A stretch of 12,881 nt of DNA from Planctomycetota bacterium (GCA_003644335.1 QNCB01000009.1:1-12881); one strand, 5' to 3'; counted from the first letter of the stretch, positions 1 to 7,367 are shown. The notes: generated by a model not told the origin, from the letters alone. Numbers and translations are program-made.

Positions 1-70
1 ATTATCGTAAAAAACAAAGTTTACCATGAAGTTTTTTGTTTTTTCTTTCGTGTTTTTCGCCGTTTTAAAT

Positions 71-102
71 ATCTGTGTCTATCTGTGTTTATCCGTGGTT
101 CT
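71..102 (+). repeat. Dispersed GTTTATC-type intergenic repeat, copy 1
   Basis: This AT-rich leader contains the words ATCTGTGTCTATCTGTG and TTTATCCGTGGTTC. The same wording recurs as a pair of copies at 8927-9014. All copies lie in gene-free DNA and read in the same direction. The rest of 1-231 is T-rich and shows no convincing gene, apart from a 26-codon ORF at 159-239 that I treat as uncertain. The repeat probably carries no protein information; its role is unknown. Confidence 0.6.
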
Positions 103-261
103 TGTTTTTGTGTGAACGGTTACGACTAACAAATAGCCTGTAGCTTTTTGAGAATCAAATGCTGACACGCATCGCTAATTTTCTTGACTCGATGAAGCGT
201 TTACGGGAATATCAGCCGGGCTTGGTGATAAGTGTTTGATGAGTTTTTTTGGAGATATGGC

Positions 262-732
262 ATGACTGACACGCAGCATGACGAATCGGCCAGCGGGATT
301 CTCGTCGTGGACGATAATGAGCAGAACCTGGAGTTGATAGTAGCGTATCTGGACGGCCTGGGCTGCGAGGTAGCGACCGCTTGCGACGGCGTTGACGCGC
401 TGGAGAAGGTGCAGCAGAGCGTCCCCGACCTTGTCCTGCTGGATATAATGATGCCGCGGATGAGCGGCTTCGAAGCCTGCCGCAAACTCAAGAGCGACCC
501 GCAAACGCGAGACGTCCCGGTTATCATGGTTACCGCTCTGAACGAAATGGACGATATCGAACGTGGCGTCGAGAGCGGAGCGGACGACTTTATCACCAAG
601 CCTGTCAACCGGATCGAACTGGTTACACGCGTCAAAAGCCTGCTGAGAGTGCGACACCTGAAAAACGAACTCGACCGCACACTGGCCTACCTGAAGGAAG
701 TAGACAAAAATCCACAACCAAGACCAATGTAG
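262..732 (+). CDS. Stand-alone receiver-domain response regulator
   Basis: A 156-residue CheY-like protein made of one receiver domain. All phosphotransfer residues are visible: the acidic pair D17-D18 in VVDDNE, phospho-acceptor D61 in LVLLDIMMPRMSG, T91 in MVTA and K113 in ITKPVN. After the domain (about 12-132) comes a short helical, charged tail with no DNA-binding or enzymatic output domain. It therefore probably signals by protein contact, as DivK- or PleD-like receivers do. I place the start at ATG 262 because GGAG at 251-254 lies 7 bases upstream. A GTG at 232 would add 10 residues and lacks such a site. It is the first of four closely packed genes; the next begins 23 bases after its stop. 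No cognate kinase is adjacent. The PAS-GAF-receiver protein at 4919-6784 and the PAS protein at 12377 are the other signalling genes here. The receiver assignment is firm; the partner is unknown. Confidence 0.93.
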   Translation: MTDTQHDESASGILVVDDNEQNLELIVAYLDGLGCEVATACDGVDALEKVQQSVPDLVLLDIMMPRMSGFEACRKLKSDPQTRDVPVIMVTALNEMDDIERGVESGADDFITKPVNRIELVTRVKSLLRVRHLKNELDRTLAYLKEVDKNPQPRPM

Positions 733-755
733 CAATTCTGACTCTTGGAACCAAC

Positions 756-1385
756 ATGAACGATACGCAAAATGATATGCTGAATATGTCGGTGCGAAAT
801 TTCGTCTCCGCTACCGCAGCTAAGACCCCAACGCCGGGCGGCGGGAGCGTAGCGGGGCTTGTCGGCGGCCTGGCTACAGCACTGGGCGCGATGGCGCTGA
901 ACTTTACGCGAGGCAAGAAAAAATTCGCCGACCATGCCCAGCTACACGAGAAACTCGCAGCCAGGCTTGCCCGGGCAGAGGCGATGTTCCTGGATATGAT
1001 AGCTGACGACATGGAAGCGTATGGCATGTATCGCGAAGCTGCTGCCCTGGCCGACGGGCCTGAAAAACAGGCTGCCTCCGCCCTGGCCCTGGCTGCCGCT
1101 ATCGACGTGCCCCGGCAGATGTCTAAGTTGGCATTGGCTGTGCTGGGCGACCTGCGAGAGCTGGCCTGCTGTTGCAACAAATATCTCGTGAGCGACCTCA
1201 TAGCTGGAGCTGTGCTTGCCTCAGCGACAGCTGCGCTGTGCGACCTGAACGTGCAGGTCAACACGCCAAGTTTGGACGACAAGCAAGCGGCAGTTGATAT
1301 CAGACAGGCCAGCCTAGCTGACCGCCAGGCTGCAGCGAACATCGCAGCTGATATCGAGGAGCAAACGAAAGGCCTGTTGGGATAA
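756..1385 (+). CDS. Cyclodeaminase/cyclohydrolase (FTCD C-terminal) family protein
   Basis: This 209-residue, almost entirely helical protein matches the formiminotransferase-cyclodeaminase C-terminal family. Members include FchA-type methenyl-tetrahydrofolate cyclohydrolases and the cyclodeaminase half of FTCD. Diagnostic features are the glycine-rich signature TPTPGGGSVAGLVGGL near residues 24-39, the D..AY segment near 84-89, and the late motif LVSDLIAGAVLASA followed by NVQVN (about 144-169). The length matches stand-alone family members. The expected chemistry is release of ammonia or hydrolysis of a one-carbon tetrahydrofolate adduct in the cytoplasm. The ATG at 756 has GGAA about 5 bases upstream. 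No histidine-degradation or other folate gene adjoins it. It sits instead between a receiver and a metal-site-like small protein, so its physiological role is not given by context. Family assignment is confident; the exact substrate is not. Confidence 0.9.
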   Translation: MNDTQNDMLNMSVRNFVSATAAKTPTPGGGSVAGLVGGLATALGAMALNFTRGKKKFADHAQLHEKLAARLARAEAMFLDMIADDMEAYGMYREAAALADGPEKQAASALALAAAIDVPRQMSKLALAVLGDLRELACCCNKYLVSDLIAGAVLASATAALCDLNVQVNTPSLDDKQAAVDIRQASLADRQAAANIAADIEEQTKGLLG

Positions 1386-1394
1386 GCGGAAACC

Positions 1395-1913
1395 ATGGCT
1401 AAAGATTTCAAAATATCCCGACCCGAGGGCGTCTGCAGCAAGTGCGACGAGTCGCTTGCCCCGGGCGAGGACATTGTCGCTCTGGTCAAAGCTGGAGAGG
1501 AGGAACTCATCCGCGAGGATTATCACCAGGCCTGCTGGGTCGAGCCTATGGAACAGCAAGCCTCTGCCAACCACGATGTGCTGGGGGTTTGGCGGACAAA
1601 AATTCCGCTCAAGCAAGAGAAGAAAAAACTGCTGATAGACGACGAGCTGCTGGTGAACTTTTTCGAGCGACTCGCAGGCCAGGTCGAGCCAGCCCGGGTA
1701 AACCTCCGCTACGTTTTAGCCCTTATCCTCATGCGGAAAAGGCTTGTGAAATATCTGGGCATGACTCGCCAGGCTGACGGGACGGAAGTTTGGCAGATGA
1801 AACTGCGAGGGCAAGAGGAACCTCGCGAAGTCATCGACCCGAAACTCGACGAGTTTATGATATCCCAGCTTAGTGCGTCGCTGGGCGAGATTATCCAGGG
1901 GGACTTCGAATGA
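1395..1913 (+). CDS. Conserved-looking hypothetical with CxxC...HxxC site
   Basis: A 172-residue protein of unknown function. Near its N-terminus it has CSKC (C14, C17) and YHQACW (H44, C47), a spacing that suggests a small zinc-binding knuckle of LIM or treble-clef type. The rest is charged and helical, with a basic core (RYVLALILMRKRLVKYLG, about 105-122) and no membrane segment. The middle part, KKKLLIDDELLVNFFERLAG (about 76-95), looks like a conserved helix pair. It begins 9 bases after the previous stop. Its stop overlaps the next start in ATGA, so translation of the lipoprotein gene is probably coupled to it. The coding call is supported by codon pattern and tight packing. I recognise no named family, and the metal site is inferred from four residues only. 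Confidence 0.85.
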   Translation: MAKDFKISRPEGVCSKCDESLAPGEDIVALVKAGEEELIREDYHQACWVEPMEQQASANHDVLGVWRTKIPLKQEKKKLLIDDELLVNFFERLAGQVEPARVNLRYVLALILMRKRLVKYLGMTRQADGTEVWQMKLRGQEEPREVIDPKLDEFMISQLSASLGEIIQGDFE

Positions 1914-2911
1914 CCCCCCAAGCGAAAATCGCAGGGCTGTTGCTGGCTTTGGTTTTGCTGACAGCAATTGGCTGCGGGCCTGGGCATCCGCCTGTCGATA
2001 CGCTCGTGTCCCAAAGTACCGTCATCGCGGAGTACAACGCAAACGCCGCCAAGGTGCCCAGGCTGTGGGCGCGGGCGCGGGTCATGCTGACCAGCAGGGA
2101 AAAGCCCAGCGATGTGGGTATCTCGTGGGGTTCGACCATGGATGACCCCAACGGACTGATGCTGCTGAAGAAAACCGCCGGGACAGGCCAGGCTGATTTC
2201 ATACTGCAAATCAAAGAGCTGGGCAGCAGACTGGGGCAACTCGGCACAAACAACGCTGCGGGCGTCTACTACTTTTGGCTGAGCCTGGGCAAGCGGAAAA
2301 TCTGTCGCTGGGGTTTACTGAAGTTGGCGGGAGCGCCGAAGCCCAGGCCAATGGCCCTGCCGATCGACCCGACGCAACTCCTAACCATCCTAAGCATATG
2401 TCAGCTGCCCACCAACCAAACACAGCTGCCGTTCGTAGGCCAACGCATCAGCTTCGACCCACCAGCCTACGTCCTGACATTCGTCGAGCGCCAGCCCGGT
2501 ACAGGCCTATGCAAGTTTCGGCGGGAGGTCTACTTCCGTTGGAGCCAAACCAAGCCACGCCGGCCTTTCATGGTGAAAATTTTCGACGACCTGGGCTTGG
2601 CGGTGATGACAGCGACGATAAAAAACTATAAGCCTATCGTCAGCGAAGCGGGCGACAGCGAAAAATCCCCAGCCATGATGCCGACGGATATCAAACTGAA
2701 ATGGCTGCGGACCGGCAGCGAGCTACACCTGGTGCTGTCGGATATGACGTCGCGCAAAAAATTCGACCCCGACGTGTTCCTGCTGAAACACGCTATTCCC
2801 CAATCTATGCGAGCTATCGCCCAGCCATGCGACGGGCCTGTAGCTGGGCCTGGGCAAAAGCAAAAATCCCTGCCCCTGTCCAGCCCGCCGGCAGGAGACC
2901 AACCCGAATGA
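1910..2911 (+). CDS. Predicted lipoprotein, possibly LolA/LppX-like fold
   Basis: A 333-residue protein starting with a lipoprotein signal: a short basic N-terminus, the hydrophobic run GLLLALVLL and the lipobox TAIGC with the lipidated cysteine at residue 22. The mature part has alternating strand-like segments (DFILQIKELG, YYFWLSLGKRKICRWG, REVYFRWSQ, MVKIFDDLGLAVMTATIKNYKPI, ELHLVLSDMTSRKKFDPDVFL). That order, with repeated single-strand phrases about the state of a surface, resembles the LolA/LppX half-barrel used to carry or sense lipids. This fold suggestion is inference. The C-terminus is low-complexity, rich in Pro, Gln and Gly. Its start overlaps the stop of the previous gene by 4 bases. 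The stop abuts a dispersed repeat at 2911, which probably ends the four-gene unit. It is likely anchored to a membrane facing the periplasm. Confidence 0.85.
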   Translation: MTPQAKIAGLLLALVLLTAIGCGPGHPPVDTLVSQSTVIAEYNANAAKVPRLWARARVMLTSREKPSDVGISWGSTMDDPNGLMLLKKTAGTGQADFILQIKELGSRLGQLGTNNAAGVYYFWLSLGKRKICRWGLLKLAGAPKPRPMALPIDPTQLLTILSICQLPTNQTQLPFVGQRISFDPPAYVLTFVERQPGTGLCKFRREVYFRWSQTKPRRPFMVKIFDDLGLAVMTATIKNYKPIVSEAGDSEKSPAMMPTDIKLKWLRTGSELHLVLSDMTSRKKFDPDVFLLKHAIPQSMRAIAQPCDGPVAGPGQKQKSLPLSSPPAGDQPE

Positions 2912-3036
2912 CCGTGTGCGAAATTAAATCTTGGTCTTACCATTGGGCATCGTGTGCGGGGATAAAATTGGTTGGTTATCCCAGGCAATTTCGGATTGAG
3001 CTAGTTTCGTGAAACAATCCGAAATCTGAAATCTGA
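2911..3036 (+). repeat. Dispersed repeat family B, copy 1 (inverted relative to 6868-7005)
   Basis: The first 87 bases (2911-2997) align without any gap to the reverse complement of 6919-7005. By hand I count 75 matches, including an identical block CATTGGGCATCGTGTGCG. Similarity continues after a short indel through GAGCTA and CCGAAATC to about 3036. Inside lies a perfect 11-bp hairpin: ATTTCGGATTG at 2988-2998 pairs with CAATCCGAAAT at 3015-3025, with a 16-base loop. The copy starts on the last base of the upstream stop codon. Confidence 0.85.
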
Positions 3037-3087
3037 AATAAATCTTATGCCGCAAAAATCTGTGCAAAACAATAGTTACGGAAAGCC

Positions 3088-4761
3088 ATGAAAAAATCTC
3101 ATACACAAAGAACCCGCCGGTACCACAACATATCAGCCCTGGCGATGTGTCTGGCCGTCGCTGTTACAGCGTCGTTGCCCAGAGCAGAGGCGACTGAAAA
3201 AGCCCCCGCGACCAGCCCCGCCAAGGACAACTTGCAGTTGGAAGAGCTTAGCGAACAACCGCGGTTTATCCCGGCTGGCAGCGACGATATGCTTTGGCTA
3301 GTGCGACGCAACCAGAGCGACTTTGACGTCCTGGCCCGGAAGTTGGGCGAGAAATGGCGTTGGGTCGAAAGGGCGATAACCCCCCCTGCCCCGCGCTGCC
3401 CGGTGGTTACAGGCAAGATTCTGCATGTGTTTTTCAACGGCGGGGCGCATGTTTGGTTTGACGTCTCTGGCGGAATGGCCATCGGGACGAACACGCCAGG
3501 GGACGTGTTGGCTGCCTGCCGAGCGACAAATTGGCCAGGCCAGGTCAGCCAAAGTTTGCTTGTAGCTATCGCGCAAAGCTCAAACAGCAAAGCGGACGCT
3601 GCGATAGGAATCTTCAGACTCGCAGCCTCGCAATGGACGAAAGTAGCCCAGCTTGGTGTAGCCAGCCAGGCCTGGGCGGAACAAAAAGCCGCGGTTCACC
3701 TGGCGGAGGTTGGCGGGAAAGTTTACCTGTTTCTCAGCCAGCCAGGCCAAGACAGCCTGGCCCGGTGGGACATTGCGACGGGTAGCTGGGAGAAGTTGCC
3801 CCGGGCATTCGCTGCGGTTTCACAGGCCAGGCCCGTCGGGATCCAGGCGGCGGGAAATCAGCTAATTGCCCTGGCGACCCTGCCGACAGGCCAGGTGAGG
3901 CTGATGACGTTTGACGAAAAGTCAAGGCAGTTCGCGTCGTTTCAAACTGTGAAATTGGACGACAAACCTGCCAGGCTTGGCGAGGAGGTGTTGTTCTCCG
4001 CTCTGGGCGATAGGCTGATTTTATGCTGGGAAAACAAGGGCAAAACGAATCTGGCAACGTGTAGCTTGACAGGCCAGGCCGGGCCTGCGGATGATATCCA
4101 ACAGCTGATCGACAACATGCCCGAGCCTGAACTAGCCCAGCGGCTTCGCGAGTATGTCGTGCTGGGCATCGTGGCGGTGTTCATCATTATCACCTTCGCG
4201 CTGCGGCCAAAAGACGCCAGTGCGATGTTCTCGCTACCGACTACGATGAAGCCTGGCAACCTTATGAAGCGGGTCATCGCGTTTGGGCTGGACTTTACGC
4301 CGCTGGCGATTTTGGGCATGGCCTGCTTCGCTCCGGAGATGCTGAACAAACAGCCTGAGGAGCTGCGGGCGATGTTGCAGGCTCCCGAGCAAATCGAGAC
4401 CACCGCCATCGTCTACGCTCAGCTGCTCACACTGGGGGTTTATATCGCGTATTGTATTGTCATGGAGCTGCGGTTCGGCGCGACGCTGGGCAAGATGGCA
4501 CTGCGCCTGCGCGTGGTAGAGTCCGGCGGCACCAAGCCTGGCTTCCGGGCGGTGGCTTTGCGAAACATAACCAAAGCTATCGAGCTGCCCGTCCTGGCTG
4601 GGCACGAGATATGGTTCACCGCGATACTTTTCATGCTGCCAGTGATTACCCGCAACCGCCAACGCCTGGGTGACATGGTCGCGCGAACAGCTGTGATATC
4701 CGCCAAGACAACCCAAGCCAAACCAACCCCAACCGACACGCCACCAACTGAGAAACAGTAG
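3088..4761 (+). CDS. Secreted propeller-like domain plus C-terminal RDD membrane domain
   Basis: A 557-residue protein. It starts with a basic N-terminus and hydrophobic run (about 14-31), read as a signal peptide or anchor. Next comes a long extracytoplasmic part (about 50-335). Its repeated phrases (ARWDIATGSWEKLP, IGIFRLAASQWTKVAQLG, RLMTFDEKSRQFASFQTV) look like blades of a Kelch-type propeller. A membrane helix follows at about 356-371. The end (about 391-540) is an RDD domain: RVIAFGLDFTPLAIL, a second hydrophobic helix, GATLGKMALRLRVVESGG, an RN helix and RQRLGDMVARTAVI. RDD domains are membrane proteins of mostly unknown function, some implicated in transport. The tail after 540 is Thr/Pro-rich. 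It follows family B repeat DNA and probably has its own promoter. It converges with the next gene across a palindromic element. The RDD call is firm; the propeller is inferred from repeat rhythm. Confidence 0.88.
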   Translation: MKKSHTQRTRRYHNISALAMCLAVAVTASLPRAEATEKAPATSPAKDNLQLEELSEQPRFIPAGSDDMLWLVRRNQSDFDVLARKLGEKWRWVERAITPPAPRCPVVTGKILHVFFNGGAHVWFDVSGGMAIGTNTPGDVLAACRATNWPGQVSQSLLVAIAQSSNSKADAAIGIFRLAASQWTKVAQLGVASQAWAEQKAAVHLAEVGGKVYLFLSQPGQDSLARWDIATGSWEKLPRAFAAVSQARPVGIQAAGNQLIALATLPTGQVRLMTFDEKSRQFASFQTVKLDDKPARLGEEVLFSALGDRLILCWENKGKTNLATCSLTGQAGPADDIQQLIDNMPEPELAQRLREYVVLGIVAVFIIITFALRPKDASAMFSLPTTMKPGNLMKRVIAFGLDFTPLAILGMACFAPEMLNKQPEELRAMLQAPEQIETTAIVYAQLLTLGVYIAYCIVMELRFGATLGKMALRLRVVESGGTKPGFRAVALRNITKAIELPVLAGHEIWFTAILFMLPVITRNRQRLGDMVARTAVISAKTTQAKPTPTDTPPTEKQ

Positions 4762-4763
4762 CC

Positions 4764-4862
4764 GGGAATATAGCCCAGCCGCCCCCGGCTGGGAAGGTCG
4801 TGTAAAAAATACTGGAAATATAGCAAGCTCAACACAGCCGAGGGCGGCTGGGCTATATTTCC
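4764..4862. repeat. Palindromic two-hairpin repeat (family A), copy 1
   Basis: The ends are inverted repeats: 4765-4793 and 4835-4862 match with one substitution and one indel. Each end folds on itself. CCCAGCCG/CGGCTGGG (4774-4781 with 4786-4793) has a four-base loop, and CAGCCG/CGGCTG (4835-4840 with 4845-4850) is a second hairpin. GGAAATATAGC at 4814-4824 also pairs perfectly with 4852-4862. The reverse complement matches 9066-9163 closely along its whole length. It sits between two convergent genes, where such hairpins could also end transcription on both strands; that role is inference. Confidence 0.85.
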
Positions 4863-4918
4863 GAACAGTTTTGCAATGATTGGGGGTCTCGCAATGTATC
4901 GGGATGCTACATCGTTTT

Positions 4919-6784
4919 CTAGTCGCCTTGGACCGCTTGGCGGGCCAGGTCTACCAGTTCGTTTACTTTGAAAGGTTTGAAGAGCGTTTTGGCTTGGCCT
5001 GTTTGGCAGGCTTGGACGATGGAGTTGTTCGGGTCGTATCCGAAGCCTGTTACGAGTATGACGGGCGTCTCCGTGCCGTTGGTGCGGGCGGCAGCGAGGA
5101 CTTCATATCCGCTGGCTCCGGGCATATTGACGTCTGTTACCACCAGGTCATATTGATGCTCAGCCATGTTGGCGATAGCTTCCACGCCATCGGGAGCCAG
5201 GTCTACAACGCAGCCACACGGAGCGAGTATGTCGTGAATCAGCTTGCGAATGATGGCTTCGTCGTCCGCGACGAGCACTCTCTTGCCCTCGAGTACCCGG
5301 TCGGTTCGCGGGGACTCGGCTTGGGTCGTTGCTGGCAGTGGCGGCGGGGCCGACTCAGCCATCGGGGCAGGGGCTGGTACAGGTAGTGGCACTGGCGGAG
5401 CGGGCGTTGGCTTGGCCTGGCTAACGTCGCTCGGTTCGTCAGTTGGGGTGGGTTCGTCAGTTGGGGTGATAGCCCGCAGCGGCGCGGGGGCGGGCGGGCC
5501 TGGCTGGGCGGAGCTTCGGATCGCAGCGGCCTTGTCGATGATATCCTGTAGCCTGAGACGCAAATCGTCATGACCAATATAGTCTTCCATAAGCCCAGCT
5601 GCTGCGGTGATAACATCGCTCAAAGGCCCAGCTAAGTCCACCTGGGCAGGAGCGTCCAACGGGCCCGCAGGCAAGGCTACAGGCTCTATAGTTTCATCAG
5701 CCTGGCTATCCCGCGCGGGCGCCCCGTCAGGCCCGAGTTGCAGCATTTGCACCGCCAGGGGCAGGAAGGCTGCGAAAATCTCGGCGAAGTGCAGCTCATA
5801 TTGGCCAAACGACGTGGGGCAGGCGGACTCGATATTCAGCACGCCCACCACTTGCCCCCGCAGCATGAGCGGCACAGTAATGCTACTACAAGCTCCGTCC
5901 AGGCCCGCGACGTAAAGCGGGTCCGTTTGAATATCCGCGCACAAATAGCTCCTGCCGGTAGCGGCGACATAGCCACAAATACCGTTGCCCTCCATGCTGA
6001 TAAGAAACTCATTCTGCCGGGCCTGGTCGCTCAGACCCTCGGCCAAAAGCCACATCAGCCTATTCTGTTCGCTGTCTTTCAGCAGGATAGCAAGGTGTTC
6101 GAAGTTCAGCACCTCTTTGGCACAGCTGATGATTCGGTCTTTGAGAATGCCAAGCCTTTCGGGCAAAGGCCTATTCCCGCAGGCGTCGGTGTCGAGCCTT
6201 GAAAGCTCCTGACCAAGACGCTCCAGGGCGGTTATAGTTTGCTGTTGCTGCCTGCGGGTGGTGGTGTCAGCCAACACCGCTGCGACGTGGCGGAGCTGGC
6301 CTTGGCGGTCGTAAATCGGCGAGCAGGTCAGCTCGCAAAATTTTTCGCCCGGCAGGGGTAGACTGAATCGTTTGGTTTCGCCCGGGTTTTGCTCCGGCAA
6401 TGGCGAAAAACCCTCGAGCGCTTCGAGACAAACAGCAATGACTTTTTCGACCTGCGCGGAAGTCATCTGTCGCATTCTCGGGTTGGCCCAGATCAGCTCG
6501 CCCCCCGGGCCTACGACGCAGACGCCCTCGCTGAGCGTGTCCAGCACAGCAGCAGCCTGTTGGGTAGAGCTGATTCGCTCCAATGGCAGGAAGTCCGACG
6601 TTTCAGCCAGGACCGCGTCGAACCGGTTGTTGCGCATCGCGTCCAAGGCCGAGTCCAACTCGTCCACCTCGACGACATCGCACGCCTGCCTAAGCAGCGC
6701 CAACACCCCATTGAGGCGCAGCGACCCCTTGAGCGCAAGCAGCCTTTTCAGTTCTGTTTTAGGACCCATCTCCCACGCCCTCAT
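4919..6784 (-). CDS. PAS-GAF-receiver signalling protein lacking a histidine-kinase core
   Basis: A 621-residue soluble signalling protein. Residues 1-70 resemble half of a receiver fold (AMRNNRFDAVLAETSDFLPLE), with Glu61 where the phospho-Asp would be. PAS domain: about 75-178 (VLDTLSEGVCVVGPGGELIWANPRMR then LPGEKFCELTCSPIYD). GAF domain: about 205-348 (GNGICGYVAATGRSYLCADI, VPLMLRGQVVGVLNIES). Residues 384-425 look like a worn dimerisation helix (GPLSDVITAAAGLMEDY, LQDIIDKAAAIRSS) without the phospho-accepting His. A 70-residue Pro/Ala/Thr linker replaces the ATPase domain. The C-terminal receiver (about 501-620) is intact: D507-D508, phospho-acceptor D551, T579 and K603. It probably receives phosphate from a separate kinase. 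An ATG at 6769, with GAGGG 8 bases upstream, is an equally good start and would shorten it by 5 residues. Convergent with the RDD gene. Confidence 0.9.
   Translation of the reverse strand: MRAWEMGPKTELKRLLALKGSLRLNGVLALLRQACDVVEVDELDSALDAMRNNRFDAVLAETSDFLPLERISSTQQAAAVLDTLSEGVCVVGPGGELIWANPRMRQMTSAQVEKVIAVCLEALEGFSPLPEQNPGETKRFSLPLPGEKFCELTCSPIYDRQGQLRHVAAVLADTTTRRQQQQTITALERLGQELSRLDTDACGNRPLPERLGILKDRIISCAKEVLNFEHLAILLKDSEQNRLMWLLAEGLSDQARQNEFLISMEGNGICGYVAATGRSYLCADIQTDPLYVAGLDGACSSITVPLMLRGQVVGVLNIESACPTSFGQYELHFAEIFAAFLPLAVQMLQLGPDGAPARDSQADETIEPVALPAGPLDAPAQVDLAGPLSDVITAAAGLMEDYIGHDDLRLRLQDIIDKAAAIRSSAQPGPPAPAPLRAITPTDEPTPTDEPSDVSQAKPTPAPPVPLPVPAPAPMAESAPPPLPATTQAESPRTDRVLEGKRVLVADDEAIIRKLIHDILAPCGCVVDLAPDGVEAIANMAEHQYDLVVTDVNMPGASGYEVLAAARTNGTETPVILVTGFGYDPNNSIVQACQTGQAKTLFKPFKVNELVDLARQAVQGD
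5433..5468. repeat. 18-bp perfect tandem duplication within the linker
   Basis: The unit GGTTCGTCAGTTGGGGTG occurs twice back to back (5433-5450 and 5451-5468) with no mismatch. On the coding (-) strand it encodes the six-residue phrase PTDEPT twice in the Pro-rich linker before the receiver. The length is a multiple of three, so the frame is kept. Identity at every third position points to a recent slip event. Confidence 0.9.
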
Positions 6785-6867
6785 CTCTCTTTGCCATCAA
6801 AAAACCTCGGGCGGAAGTATAGCCTATTTCGCCAACAACGTCAACGAAGACCAGGAACCATTTTCGG

Positions 6868-7005
6868 ATTTTAAATTGCGGATTTCGGAGTGTCTCAGGA
6901 ATTAGCTCTATCCGAAGAAATCCGAAATTGCCCAGGATAACCAGCCAGTTTTATGTTCGCACACGATGCCCAATGGTAAGACCGGGGTTTAATCTCGCCC
7001 ACGGT
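6868..7005 (-). repeat. Dispersed repeat family B, copy 2
   Basis: The reverse complement of 6919-7005 matches 2911-2997 with 75 of 87 identical bases and no gap. Similarity resumes over 6868-6910 after a short insertion. The copy lies in the 308-bp gene-free stretch 6785-7092, between the start of the PAS-GAF gene and the small gene at 7093. Aside from this repeat and a ribosome site I see nothing coding in that stretch. The copy carries the AATCCGAAAT/ATTTCGGATT hairpin words seen elsewhere in the window. Confidence 0.85.
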
Positions 7006-7092
7006 GAAGTTGGCGGGGGGATTTTGCCGATAGACGTTTTTGGAAGCAATGTATTGCCCGCGAAGCTGCGGGGCATGTGAAAGAAGGCTGGT

Positions 7093-7323
7093 ATGGATAT
7101 CAGGACACTACATCTAGCCAAGGCGGGGCACGCCTATGTGCTGGCTTATACCCCAGGCCGAGAGGACGAGGTCATCGAGGAAGTGATGAGGTTGGCTGAC
7201 GACCGGAGCGTCAGTTTCGATTGGCAAGACGCCGCCACCTGGGGCAGGAAAGTAACACAGCTAGCTGCGGAAAATCATCGCCGAGGCGGATTGGCACAGG
7301 CCCGGGCCCGACAGAAAATGTAG
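7093..7323 (+). CDS. Small hypothetical protein, 76 residues
   Basis: A short soluble protein with no membrane segment, no cysteine and no recognised motif. The N-terminal half reads as strand and helix (HAYVLAYTPGREDEVIEEVMRLADD). The C-terminal third is basic (NHRRGGLAQARARQKM) and could bind nucleic acid; this is only inference from charge. The ATG at 7093 has AAGAAGG at 7081-7087, 5 bases upstream, which is one of the better ribosome sites in the window and supports it being real. Codon use resembles that of its neighbours. The stop codon TAG is the first three bases of TAGCCCAGCC, the same word that opens family A repeats. It lies between two repeat-rich spacers and has no obvious operon partner. 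Confidence 0.65.
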   Translation: MDIRTLHLAKAGHAYVLAYTPGREDEVIEEVMRLADDRSVSFDWQDAATWGRKVTQLAAENHRRGGLAQARARQKM

Positions 7324-7367
7324 CCCAGCCCGATGCTGTGTTTTGCGGAGTTTTTTCTTTGTCATTC

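Noticed and set aside
1..231. Riboswitch or tRNA in the leader
   Set aside because: No cloverleaf, no conserved riboswitch core and no stable GC-rich fold could be seen.
632..1510. 292-residue - strand ORF over the cyclodeaminase gene
   Set aside because: Ser/Ala/Arg-rich shadow frame; the + strand frame carries the family signature and correct gene spacing.
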